DNA of 64,000 nucleotides. It comes from Epiperipatus broadwayi. Lineage: Eukaryota; Onychophora; Udeonychophora; Euonychophora; Peripatidae. Of this stretch, positions 51,000 through 61,709 are shown one piece after another; the first letter of the stretch is position 1, and each line of letters begins with the position of its first letter. The stretch is from contig JAQFVV010012507.1 of NCBI GenBank assembly GCA_028023455.1, positions 994,001 through 1,058,000 on the forward strand, in the 5' to 3' direction. The translations under genes were made by a program, and so were the position numbers. The notes under the pieces were generated by a model that worked only from the letters and a program-made list of their open reading frames with translations, did not search any database and was not told the origin of the DNA.

Positions 51000-53170
51000 T
51001 GCATAATAGCTTGTAAACTATTCCTGTTTTTTCCCACTAATAACCAAACATATTTTTAACAGACACCCTGCATGGAAGAAAAACCAAACATTTCTAGCAG
51101 ATACCCTGATAGGGAAGGATAGAATATGGGTCAGCGAGTAAAAGTGGAAGTTACAATTGCATTATTTTTGTAATTTTTTTCAGCATTTTGTGACAAATGT
51201 GATGAAGCTGTTTACAAAAGTATCATTTTAACATTTAGTTTACAAAATTTAGAATTTGTGAACAAATGTAAAAATAAACATTTTTAAAAGTATTAAAAGT
51301 TTTTTTTTTTTTCTTAATTTTTTTTTAGGTAACAACTATTTTATCAGCTTCATTACATTTTTTTCTTATTTGCTCCTTTTAACAATGTATATATTTTTAT
51401 ATTTATTGCATTCAAACAGAAGATATGTTATCAATTACATTTGTTATAAATTTATTTTAAATTCAAATTGGCAGCCTGAAAGTCAAAGAGCTAACTTCAT
51501 TAGCTTCTTTCTTTAAAAATAACTAAAGTTTGTTAAACATTTTCAAAAATCAAAGATAGCAATCTTTGATTCTACCCAGAGGGTAAATTGAGAAAGAAAG
51601 AAAAAACTTAGATTTATAGCAGATTATTTATATATATATATATATATATCAAAAGCTATTATACCATTTGCAAAAGAAAATTGACTGGGTTTTTATAAAA
51701 AATGTTTTACAATTTGAAATATCTTAATGGAATTATTTAACATTGTCAATTCTATGCTTCCAAAAAATCTTATTACATTTATGAAACAAAAACAGACTTT
51801 CTAAAAATAAAAATACTGTGTGCACACATAATAAATAATACCTATAGTTATGTATTTACTAATCATGGAGTGCTTTTCATTAGCAATTATCAGATTTCTT
51901 TACAACTGGGTTTTTTCTTGAAAGATTCTTAACATAGGCCTGGTTAAATATGTTCTTTTATGGGTCTATAGCAATTGCAGGTAAATGAAAAAATAAAAAA
52001 TTTTGTTCATTTGGTTTTCCTTTTAAAGTTTCAGGTGAGATAGAAGTAGACAGAAACTCATGTTCTTGATTGAAGGAAAGTTGCCAACTATTTAAAGGGG
52101 GTTTTACTTTCCTTACATTTTCTTCCAGTGAAGGTAGGTCATATGAAGAAAGATGATGACTAGGTTTTAGCTTATCTTAGCTCGTGGTTTTTATTGTAGA
52201 AACCATTTTAGTGCTAAAGTCATAGTATGATAAAAGCTGGATTAAAAACTTCTGATGTTTTATTCAAAAGCTTGGTTAAAATTTCTGCTGTATTATGCCA
52301 CAGCTTGGTAAATGGTTTTTTTCTTTTCAGCAGCTAGATTAAAACTTCATTGCTTTCTTCTCAACAGATAAAATACTTTCTTCTACTATCTTTTTCAGCA
52401 GAAGAATTAAAATTTGACTGCTCTCTTCAACAGTTAAGTTAGCAATAACCTCTCTAGACATTTGGATATTTATCACTTATTCACATTTCCACATACATTT
52501 TTTTTATGTCAATCTTGTCCACCAGCTAATTAAAATCTGTCTCTTACATGATAATTTTCATGACAACCAATTAGATAAAATTTCATAAATACAATGGTCC
52601 AGCCAATTTCTTTTTTAATTATAGATATCGAAAACAAATTAAGAACTTAAATTTAACAACATAAAATTATGGACATTCCTTTATACTTAAAAACCAAATC
52701 TTCTTGAAAAAAAGCAAAACAAGATAATCTGTTAAGTGCACTGATTTGATTTTTCTTTTTTATTAAATAGAGATAAAGAAAGGCAAACAATTCTTATTAA
52801 TTAAGAGTAAAATGTATAAAGGTATTAAAGACTTATTTTGATTTCCCTCTCTTTTTTTTTAAAAAAAAAAGTCTTCGATATATTTAATGTTTGAGAATTT
52901 TCATACTATCATGTGGAGATTTTAAAAATATTGAGTTAAATAATGCCCCTTTAAAAAATATGTCTAAAAAAATTTAAATATTATTTTCCCCCATTAATGA
53001 AATAATTTTTTATTCTTAAACCTGAGGAACATGCTACCAACTATCTAATTATGTATTTGTTTTTCTAATGCAACTATGAAAAACCAACTGGTTATAATGT
53101 ATAACACTAGATATCTACAACTAAAACTTAACTATATACATTATACTTGTACTTAAATAAGTTAATATGA
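51000..53170. other. No gene seen; short (TA)n at about 51628-51648
   Basis: AT-rich spacer. Two partial copies of an ACATTTCTAGCAGATACCCTG-like phrase lie near 51055-51108. There are no supported coding frames. Confidence 0.5.
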
Positions 53171-53174
53171 ATAT

Positions 53175-53362
53175 TAACCCACTAAACATCACATGATCCA
53201 AGGCTCATTACTGATGAAAGCCACAAGCTAGAAACTAGTCTGGGGATATTGAATGAGTAGACACTAGATAGAGATTTTATGCACAAGCTTGTTATCATCC
53301 ATTGATTACTCTGGCTTGCACTGAATGGCACTAATGTATAGAAAGTTTTGCCTGTTTAAAAT
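53175..53362 (+). mobile_element. Single-arm copy of the family-1 hammerhead repeat
   Basis: It corresponds to the right arm of the 45.3-kb element, from AAACATCACATGA to the terminal TTTTGCCTGTTT, with no opposed arm. It carries a hammerhead with an intact core and lies about 60 bp from the left LTR edge at 53422. Confidence 0.85.
53198..53255 (+). ncRNA. Hammerhead ribozyme, intact core with compensatory stem II change
   Basis: CUGAUGA at 53211-53217, stem II AGC/GCU around a CACAA loop, GAAA, palindromic ACUAGU, cleavage triplet GUC ending at 53240, then UGGGGAUAUUG. Against the 45.48-kb copy, G-C in stem II has become A-U on both sides at once. Inner stem I is weakened (CAUUA against UGGGG), so efficiency may be reduced. 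Confidence 0.75.
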
Positions 53363-53408
53363 GAATATTCTATTATGTTTATATCATATTTAGTATGTAT
53401 ATTTGATA

Positions 53409-53421
53409 TATATATATATAT
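53409..53421. repeat. (TA)n target at the LTR element's left edge
   Basis: A TA run ends in ATAT (53418-53421), matching ATAT (60315-60318) at the other edge, as a 4-bp target-site duplication would. The microsatellite context makes the duplication itself uninformative. Confidence 0.75.
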
Positions 53422-56014
53422 TGTACCGGTAAAAATCACCATGCTTAATCACACACAGTAATCCGAATTCAAACCCAGTCCACGTCTAGGAATAAATTCC
53501 AAAATGCAAACTAAATTCAAACCCAAAACCCTGGCATGACCCACCGATGACAATATTACAATGGTACGGGGTTTTCCCTTTACTAGCTCATCGAAAAACA
53601 CAGACTAAATTACCTACAATCAGCTATTTCATAGATACCTTATAGTCGGGATATTGGTACGGCTAATAATTTAATGTATATATTTAAGTTGTCGATACAG
53701 ACAGCAGGTGATTGACTAGATGTCGAGAGTAGTAATGCAAGAGAGACAAAATTAGGTTAGATAAATTTTTAATAAATTATTGAAAGCATTGAATAATATT
53801 ATTTACAGGTACGGTAAAACTCTCATATGTATTTTATAATAAATTGCTGCTAGTCATCAATAATCGGTTTGTACTGATTAACAAACTCATGCCAATATTT
53901 ATGTGTTTAAATGGTTGTACAGGTTGATATGAGAATCAGAGTAATTGGAGCACTTAAAATATTTAACTACTAGCTTATATTAAGTTGTTTTATTTAATAG
54001 ATTCAAACCATTGCGTATACGGATAAATGGGAGGCGGTTTTATATAAAAATATAATATATAATACTGATGTACTGATGGTTGCAAGGATTAAGGTACACT
54101 ACAATAATAACTTGCGGTGCATGGACGGAATACCGGGCGGCTTGTACTTTGACAAGTCTTAATGCCCCCAAGTAGATCCGAGACACTACAACCAGCCGGG
54201 ATCATTTTCGAACCCCGGTGATCCAAGAGATTACCTGGAGAAGAATTTCTTTCTCTCCAACTGGTAGTAAAACGAGACGCCAACTTAGGCGAAGGTAAAG
54301 GCATTGCCACCGTAACATCGAGGAAGAGTGATCGGAAGTGGATTTTAAAACGAAATTATATAAACCATTTTATCTATCCGTAACATGTTCTACGCAACAG
54401 CCTGATATAACTATTCAATAATAACATGGCGAAATCAAACGATCGCAAAAGTAACAATTAATTAATTTCACTCTGAAACCCATAACTCCCCAGATTGTTC
54501 GGAAGGTAATAATAGCAATAAAATATTCACTTATTATTATTACTCCGTAATAATATATAAAAAAATATAATAAAATGTTAGACTATTTTAAGTATTTGAG
54601 ATTTGGAGTGTAGATTATAATATCATGACAAAGTAAAAGAAACAATAAAAATACTTGAATATTTCTCAACTCAACATAAATGAAACAATTTTTAGTTCGA
54701 TAAAAGAAAATTACTTTTAAAATGAATATAATAAATATTATGAGATAAACTTTACTGACTTTAATTAGAGTTGAGAAATATTATTATTGGCATCGTTTGT
54801 TTGTAAAATAAGTAATAGTAAAAATATAAATGTATTCACAAATGGATTATTAGTAGGCACAAATATTAATAATTATCATCTAAAGACTAGAGCACAGAAA
54901 TATTAGAGAAGAAATTTACTGACAGGTTTTTGGGTAACATTTTCAAATGGAAAACAAGAAATTTACATGCAATTAATTAGGTTAACAGATTAAATTTAAA
55001 ATTATTACTGAGAGGAAAGTTAAAAAGTTCATGTAACAAAAGTTACCATTCTTTCTTCGTCCGGCTTTTCTTCTTGCGGTGATATGTATGAAGAACGTAG
55101 GCGCGCATTTTGAATTTCTTAGAACGGCATGGTTAATTTAAATGTTGGAATTTGGAAGACTGGAAGCACGGAAAACATTACAGATCAGCGGTATGAAAGA
55201 TTTAAATTGGCAGAACAGGGATCAGCTTCTTGGACTTAGCCCATCATGATTGCAGTTTACCGGGCAACTTCTTAATAACGGTTGAAGTGATTTCTCTGGA
55301 ACAACTACTTTGCTGTAGCTTGAGATGATCTAAGCACAGCCAAGTCAAAAGTTAGAGTGTCTCTCTAAGATGGCTACGGTTGACCTTTCTGCCCTAGTTT
55401 AGTTCATGACTCCACCTCCTTTGATTTTCCGGCCTCCAGCAATATCTAATTTTTGACTATACAATAGCATTTGCCTTTCTTGATAAGAGTTCTACGTTTC
55501 TCATTTCCATTGTTCAGTTTTCATTTATTTTTAAATTTAATACATGATTCTAAATTGACAAAACAATTACATCGGAATTCGTGAATACAAAATATAAATT
55601 CATTATCTTAATTTATCAAAGTACAAATTAATTATTGTATACATTTTGTACAAGTAAGATTTTGATTACAAATACTGATCAAAGGAATGTGACTTTTGAT
55701 CAGCATTTTTAAATGACTTTGTATAATTTGCAAAATTAAAATTTAAAGAAAATATCCACGCAATTGAAACTTTTAAATTGAGCTAATATAAATCCACAAA
55801 CCACACACACACGAATATTATTCATCATGATTTGTGACATTTATACTCATACTCTTTACATTAAATTCTTTTTAAACAAACACAAAATAAATAACTTAAA
55901 ATTTATGTGGCTTGGAATAGAAAAAGTCTCATTGCGGGTAAATAGTGGTTTAGAATTACCGTTCTTAAATGACAACCATGAAACTAAGATCGATTCTTCG
56001 ATCTGTCTGTTTCA
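53422..56014 (-). repeat. 3' LTR of the Gag-only element, 2593 bp
   Basis: Ends TGTACCGG and CTGTCTGTTTCA as seen on the plus strand. It holds about 110 bp near its left end and about 960 bp at about 54960-55920 that are missing from the other LTR. It is unusually long for an LTR and retains most of its CpG sites. A GC-rich block at about 54090-54320 is the segment best shared with the solo LTR (24540-24780). Confidence 0.88.
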
Positions 56015-56026
56015 TTTCTTCCTACT
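56015..56026 (-). promoter_or_regulatory. Polypurine tract
   Basis: On the minus strand AGTAGGAAGAAA directly precedes the LTR start TGAAACAG. This is where plus-strand DNA synthesis would be primed in an LTR retrotransposon and fixes the element's orientation, in agreement with the Gag frame. Confidence 0.75.
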
Positions 56027-56262
56027 TAAAAAAAAATAACAAAAAAAAATGTTTATACATATTTTACTGACTTACATTTCATTACAAAGTTGATCGACTT
56101 TGGAGAACAGTCTGGGTGAGAGTTTGAACCTAAACATGGGTGTGGAATGATACATTTTATCAATCATTTGTATATTAATGTCCATTGGTCTTTACTCATC
56201 ATCTGAAACATTTATAACATAGTGGTCGTTTACCGGGTTATCCCAAAATTACTGTTTGTTTT

Positions 56263-57384
56263 CTATGTTCTCCCTGGGTCAGGAGGTATATAAGGCTTTA
56301 ATTGTCTCGCGTTGTAATGACTCTGCTCCCATTCCCTTTTTGTTGGAGACAAATCCCCATAATCAATCTGGTTTAAAAGCTCAATAGTTTTTTCAAACGA
56401 CATGGGGCAGCTTCCCAGCATCATTCTTTGTACCCACGGTGGTAAATTATGCACAATAATCCGGGTAATGTGCTGATCAGTGTACTTAAAAGCAGTAAGA
56501 GATTTAAGTATTGTCACTTGGTGAATGAAGAATGCTGCATAACCCTGTCTGTTGTTCTCATTATATTTTTGACTGGAGAGCTTGTGTAAAAGTCCCTCCT
56601 GCTTCTCTTCACTCCAATACCTTTTTAAAAGGGCATTTTCATAACCTTGAATTGTAATCGGTGGGTTTTTCAATAATTTCCACCAAGCCTTCACGGATTC
56701 CTTTAGATAATGGCTGGCTACTGTTATTTTCTCCTTCTCGGTCATTTGGTGTAAGCATAAAAATTCCTTGACACTATCCAAATGTACATCTGGATTTTCT
56801 CCGGGGTCGCCTTTAAATATTTGAATATGAATGGATGACCCAAAGTATGGTATATTACTCATCCTTATTTGGGGATTTATTGTCTGTTCTACTTTTATTT
56901 CTTTTCCTTTGATAGCAGTTTCCCTTGCCACTATTGGTTTTTCAATTTGACCCTGCCTCTCAGTTTGCATCTCCAACTCATCATTACTAACTTCTATCTT
57001 CTGGCTTGTTTTCTCTTCACTGACTTCCTCGCTCTGAATTTCCAACTCCTTCGGTATGGTTTGGTCATCTTCTTCCTTCTTTGTATTGCTATTGGATTTC
57101 TCTTCCCGATCTGGTTTACCATCAATCCCCATACGTCCTTCTTCAATTCTCAACATCCGCTCCATCATAGCCATCATAAGTTTTCTATCCTCTCTCATCT
57201 CCTCGAGAATCGCGTAAAACTTCCCATCATCATCGTGCTCCCTCTGCTTGGCATTCTTCTCTAATCGTCTACAACTTTTTCTTTTATCAGGATATTTTTT
57301 AAAAACAATCTCATGATCACTGGATGTGTCTGATGTTTCTGCACCATTTTCAGATGATTTACTGAGCCCTTCTATTTCTGCCAT
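56263..57384 (-). CDS. Retrotransposon Gag-like protein, 373 residues
   Basis: Structural (capsid) protein of the LTR element. Residues 1-50 are polar and charged. About 54-82 (KFYAILEEMREDRKLMMAMM and on) is a Met-rich amphipathic helix, probably coiled coil. About 85-170 is a Glu/Lys/Gln/Ser-rich linker. About 180-350 resembles the Retrotrans_gag capsid fold: IFKGDPGENPDVHLDSVKEF, LKESVKAWWKLL (the conserved A.xxWW helix), YENALLKRYW, and a C-terminal helical part with LPPWVQRMML. There is no CCHC zinc knuckle and no protease; the frame ends PPDPGRT and stops. The start ATG has G at +4. It is uninterrupted, so recent or maintained, and richer in GC than the background. It might support mobilisation in trans with a pol from elsewhere. 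The family call is from motif resemblance. Confidence 0.82.
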   Translation of the reverse strand: MAEIEGLSKSSENGAETSDTSSDHEIVFKKYPDKRKSCRRLEKNAKQREHDDDGKFYAILEEMREDRKLMMAMMERMLRIEEGRMGIDGKPDREEKSNSNTKKEEDDQTIPKELEIQSEEVSEEKTSQKIEVSNDELEMQTERQGQIEKPIVARETAIKGKEIKVEQTINPQIRMSNIPYFGSSIHIQIFKGDPGENPDVHLDSVKEFLCLHQMTEKEKITVASHYLKESVKAWWKLLKNPPITIQGYENALLKRYWSEEKQEGLLHKLSSQKYNENNRQGYAAFFIHQVTILKSLTAFKYTDQHITRIIVHNLPPWVQRMMLGSCPMSFEKTIELLNQIDYGDLSPTKREWEQSHYNARQLKPYIPPDPGRT

Positions 57385-58784
57385 TTGGTATTTTTTTTTT
57401 TATTAATTATATGTGTGTTTTTTTTTTTAGCAGGTGAATTAGTTATTTGCGAAATATTTTTATTTATGTATATATTCATAAAAGATACTGATCCCTGATC
57501 CTATATGCCAAATCCTTCCCCGCTGCTGATACTGTTCCCGCCTTTCTCATCCAGTTTGTGTGTCTTCCTTCCTTTCTTTTTTTTCGCCTACGTTCCGTTT
57601 GATTTCTGTTATATAAAACCCCTTTTCACTTTTTTTTTATTACATGTATATATATGATATGATAACGTGTATCTAAATTATTAATAAGGGAAGAGAAAAA
57701 CTTTATTTCACCCAGTTCGAACTATTCTCCTCAGTCCTATAAAACAACATATTAACAATTAGTATATAATACAATAATATTCTTATAATACTGTCAGTAA
57801 CTCTCTCTCTATATATATATATCACCATTTCTCTCTTTTATAGACCAAACAAAACTCACCACTGCTGTATGGACAAACATATTTGCTGACAAATTTATTT
57901 GAAAGGCGCCAGCCAGCAACATGTGACCAATAGATAATTTAATCCACTGATCCCCAAATATATACTTTTTACGTGACTTAATAAAATCATTTGATTCAAG
58001 AACATAATGTTTTATGTAGAACGTTTAATATTAACGCTACCTCTGCGGGGTTATCATACAATTTCAAGTTTCTCTAACGTAAGTGTATATACCGTTAACA
58101 CTTTGATGACTGTATTTGGCTGATTGGTTTTATACAAAAAACTTACCCTAAATGGTTACTCTACTTAATATCGGATAGCACATATTCCGGCCAAACTTTA
58201 TTCAACTGATATTTATATTATGCAGTGGCTTTGATAAGACTTCTATATTAAACAATATATATACACACATACACGCGTTTATTTGTAAGACATGAAAAGT
58301 AATCCTACTTTCTTTGCTTTCTTTTTTTTTTTTTATAAACAACACAACAAAATTGACTTGCAAAAAGATTTATGAAATAACATTCGCTTATTTTGAATTA
58401 AATAAACGCACAAAATCGATACAGGTTTTCACTTGCTTTGAAACTATTCTCAATATTTTTGTCGTTAAAACAAAACTTCAAAATCTCTTTCACACTTTTT
58501 TTTTTCAAAAAAAAAATCTCACTATATTATCTTAACAATATTAGAAGGCAATCTATTCAACTGAAACTACTTGCAAGCAAGGGTGAAAAAAAATTAGTAT
58601 ATTTGACTTACTCAAGACATCGTTTTAAAACTGCGCATTTTAATAACGCAAAGTATATATATCTCAACGGTATGAAAAAAAAATCGAATATTTCTATAAT
58701 TTAATATTTACTCTTGTTCACTCTGCAGGGTGTGGGAGATTTCTTCATCCGAGCACCACAGAGGGCATCCAAAATTTTGAACAC
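57385..58784 (-). other. Leader of the Gag-only element with a possible primer-binding site
   Basis: 1.4 kb between the 5' LTR and Gag with no convincing frame on the minus strand. Just inside the LTR edge (58784 downwards) the minus strand reads GTGTTCAAAATTT then TGGATGCCCTCTGTGG. The TGG could start a tRNA-complementary primer-binding site, but it lies about 13 nt from the LTR, farther than usual, and I cannot match it to a tRNA. Confidence 0.5.
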
Positions 58785-60314
58785 TGTACCGGTAAAAATC
58801 ACCATGATGACATTACAACGGTACGGGGTTCTCCCTTTACTAGCTCATCGAAAAACACAGACTAAATTACCTACAATCAGCTATTTCATAGATATCTTAT
58901 AGTCGGGATATTGGTATGGCTGATAATTTAATGTATATATTTAAGTTGTCAATACAGACAGCAGGTGATTAACTAGATGTCGAGAGTAGTAATGCAAGAG
59001 ACACAAAATTAGGTTAGATAAATTTTTAATAAATTATTGAAAGCATTGAATAATATTATTTACAGGTATGGTAAAATTCTCATATGTATTTTATAATAAA
59101 TTGCTGCTAGTCATCAATAATCAGTTTGTACTGATTAACAAACTCATGCCAATATTTATGTGTTTAAATGGTTGTACAGGTTGATATGAGAATCAGAGTA
59201 ATTGGAGCACTTAAAATATTTAACTACTAGCTTATATTAAGTTGTTTTATTTAATAGATTCAAACCATTGCGTATACGGATAAATGGGAGGTGGTTTTAT
59301 ATAAAAATATAATATATAATACTGATGTACTGATGGTTGCAAGGATTAAGGTACACTACAATAATAACTTGCGGTGCATGGATGGAATATCGGCGGCTTG
59401 TACTTTGACAAGTCTTAATGCCCCCAAGTAGATCCAAGACACTACAACCAGCCGGGATCATTTTCGAACCCCAGTGATCCAAGAGATTACCTGGAGAAGA
59501 ATTTCTTTCTCTCCAACTGGTAGTAAAACAAGATGCCAACTTAGGCGAAGGTAAAGGCATTGCCACCATAACATCGAGGAAGAGTGATCGGAAGTGGATT
59601 TTAAAACGAAATTATATAAACCATTTTATCTATCCGTACATTTTCTACGCAACAGCCTGATATAACAATTCAATAATAACATGGCGAAATCAAACGATCG
59701 CAAAAGTAACAATTAATTAATTTCACTCTGAAACCCATAACTCCCCAGATTGTTTGGAAGGTAATAATAGCAATAAAATATTCACTTATTATTATTACTC
59801 CGTAATAATATATAAAAAAAATATAATAAAATGTTAGACTATTTTAAGTATTTGAGATTTGGAGTGTAGATTATAATATCATGACAAAGTAAAAGAAACA
59901 ATAAAAATACTTGAATATTTCTCAACTCAACATAAATGAAACAATTTTTAGTTCGATAAAAGAAAATTACTTTTAAAATGAATATAATAAATATTATGAG
60001 ATAAACTTTACTGACTTTAATTAGAGTTGAGAAATATTATTATTGGCATCGTTTGTTTGTAAAATAAGTAATAGTAAAAATATAAATGTATTCACAAATG
60101 GATTATTAGTAGGCACAAATATTAATAATTATTATCTAAAGACTAGAGCACAGGAATATTAGAGAAGAAATTTACTGACAGGTTTTTGGGTAACATTTTC
60201 AAATGGAAAACAAGAAATAGACAAAGTCTCATTGCGGGTAAATAGTGGTTTAGAATTACCGTTCTTAAATGACAACCATGAAACTAAGATCAATTCTTCG
60301 ATCTGTCTGTTTCA
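58785..60314 (-). repeat. 5' LTR of the Gag-only element, 1530 bp, internally deleted
   Basis: It has the same ends as the 3' LTR. Two deletions relative to it (about 110 bp after TAAAAATCACCATG, and about 960 bp at about 60218) account for the length difference. Remaining differences are dominated by CpG to TpG/CpA in this copy. The deletion joints show no repeats obvious by eye. Confidence 0.88.
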
Positions 60315-60422
60315 ATATATATATATATAATGTAAAATACAGTACCCGTTATAAAACATTATATATATATATAAAAGTAAACAAATAAATAAATTTTAAC
60401 AGTAAATACAATATTATAGTTT

Positions 60423-60480
60423 AAATTCTTTTGTAGTGCTTTCAATTATGTGGCAATCCTCATCAGCTTTAACTGAATTT
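60423..60480 (-). ncRNA. Hammerhead-type core in the left Penelope arm
   Basis: On the minus strand: AAAUUC (stem I), CUGAUGAG (60466-60459), a weak stem II, GAAA, GCAC, U-A cleavage step, then GAAUUU closing stem I. Stem II has only G-U pairs at its base here, so the fold is doubtful, although the order of conserved blocks is right. Confidence 0.55.
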
Positions 60481-60639
60481 CAAATTTTCAAACTTAATGT
60501 TACGTATATTTCCATAAACTGTGTATGGCCATATTCACAACTTGCCTATTAATAGCATCATTCTTATATTTATCAATTAATATTGCGTCTTTGTAATTTT
60601 ACATTGTCAAAATATGAAGATATTATATTTAATTCTTAT

Positions 60640-61555
60640 AATTTTGAAGATATTAAAATTTATACTAGATATGTTGATGATGTTTTTTGTTTGTAGTCCT
60701 AAAGACATTATTGTTCTTTTATATACTTTGAATAATTTAAACAATTTAAATCTGGATTATTGAGAATGAACAAAATGGAAAAATAAAATTTTTGGATTTA
60801 CCAATATTTAGAGATGCTACTGATTTAAATTATAAATTAATTTTTAAACCTATTAGAGAAAAAGGATATATTCATTTCAAATCATGTGTTCAAATGATAC
60901 ATAAAATGGCAAGTCTGAAATCATTTTTGCATTGCAATGATAAATTATGTAAATGTAATAGTGATAAAATTTTAAATATTGAACACTTTACTAATGAGCT
61001 TTTAAAGGTTGGTTATGATAAAAACCAAATATTGAGTACAATAAATTCATTTAATAAGAAGAGGGTTTGCAATGTTACCTTAGTTAATAAAAAATGGGTA
61101 TTTATGCCATTTGTAAATAGCATGCAATCTAAATTAATTAAGAATATATTTAAAGAAAAGTGTAATATTTTATTTTGTGTTCCTCTGAATGTTAATTGAT
61201 TGATTAATAATTCTAAAAATATAATTCCTAAATTGCAAAGTAGTAATATAATTTATCAGATTTCATGTGGATGTCAGAAATTTTACATTGGTGAATCGAG
61301 ATGTTTTGTGGAAAAAAGATTGAAGGAGCATCAATTATTATATAACTGAATTAAAAATAATGTAAATAGTCAATTTAATACAGCTTCAGTATTCTTTGAC
61401 CATGAAAAAACTTGTACTTATAAGTTTACATTTATTAGTAATGAAATAAAGATATTAAAGGAAGAAAGAAATCATAAAAAGAGGAAAATTAAAAAGGCAA
61501 TATTAATTGATAAATATAAGAATGATGTTATTAATAGGTAAGTTGTGAATATGGC
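60640..61555 (+). pseudogene. Penelope-type reverse transcriptase C-terminus and GIY-YIG endonuclease
   Basis: Reverse-transcriptase motif C is seen as IYTRYVDDVFCL (about 60655-60690), followed by a stop and frameshift. A frame from about 60760, open with an ATG at 60792 to a stop at 61197-61199, begins GKIKFLDLPIFR (the FLD motif after motif C) and continues with FKPIREKGYIHFKSC, as in Penelope thumb regions. After that stop, the same frame resumes with IIYQISCGCQKFYIGESRCF and VEKRLKEHQ: the GIY-YIG endonuclease signature (Tyr, Tyr-Ile-Gly, Arg, Glu-His), with Cys-Gly-Cys before it. A further stop follows at about 61347. The fingers, palm motifs A and B, and everything upstream are absent. 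Non-functional. Confidence 0.88.
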
Positions 61556-61602
61556 CATACGCAGCTTATGAAAATATATGTAACATTAAGTTTGAAAATT
61601 TG

Positions 61603-61661
61603 AAATTCAGTTAAAGCTGATGAGAATTACCATATAATCGAAAGTGCTACAGAAAGAATTT
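61603..61661 (+). ncRNA. Hammerhead-type core in the right Penelope arm
   Basis: AAAUUC (61603-61608) pairs with GAAUUU (61656-61661) as outer stem I. CUGAUGA is at 61617-61623, a short stem II begins with G-C and A-U, GAAA is at 61640-61643, then GUGC and the cleavage step UA (61648-61649). Stem III would be GUGC in this arm and GCAC in the other; both derive from palindromic GCGC by one CpG transition each, consistent with a dimer-type hammerhead. Confidence 0.6.
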
Positions 61662-61709
61662 AAACTATAATATTGTATTTACCGTTAAAATTTATTTATT
61701 TATACTTAT

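Larger units (their letters stand above)
53422..60314 (-). mobile_element. Non-autonomous LTR retrotransposon encoding only Gag
   Basis: Two LTRs (53422-56014 and 58785-60314) in direct orientation bound 2.77 kb of internal DNA. On the minus strand the order is 5' LTR, about 1.4-kb leader, a 373-residue Gag frame, a short 3' region with a polypurine tract, and 3' LTR. There is no protease, reverse transcriptase, RNase H or integrase, and no space for a pol of normal size. This matches the plan of elements known from plants as TR-GAG (terminal-repeat retrotransposons with a GAG domain). The 4-bp duplication and Gag type suggest Ty3-like relatives, but without pol the superfamily is an inference. 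Confidence 0.85.
60380..61705 (+). mobile_element. Penelope-like retroelement, 5'-truncated, with inverted terminal segments
   Basis: An inverted repeat of about 210 bp (60380-60590 and 61500-61705; for example CTAATAATATTG-like, TGGCCATATTCACAACTTGC with GCAAGTTGTGAATATGGCCA in mutated form) encloses a reverse-transcriptase/GIY-YIG remnant. Each arm contains a hammerhead-type core. Opposed terminal fragments plus a GIY-YIG endonuclease are diagnostic of Penelope-like elements. It starts some 65 bp from the LTR element's right edge. Confidence 0.88.
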
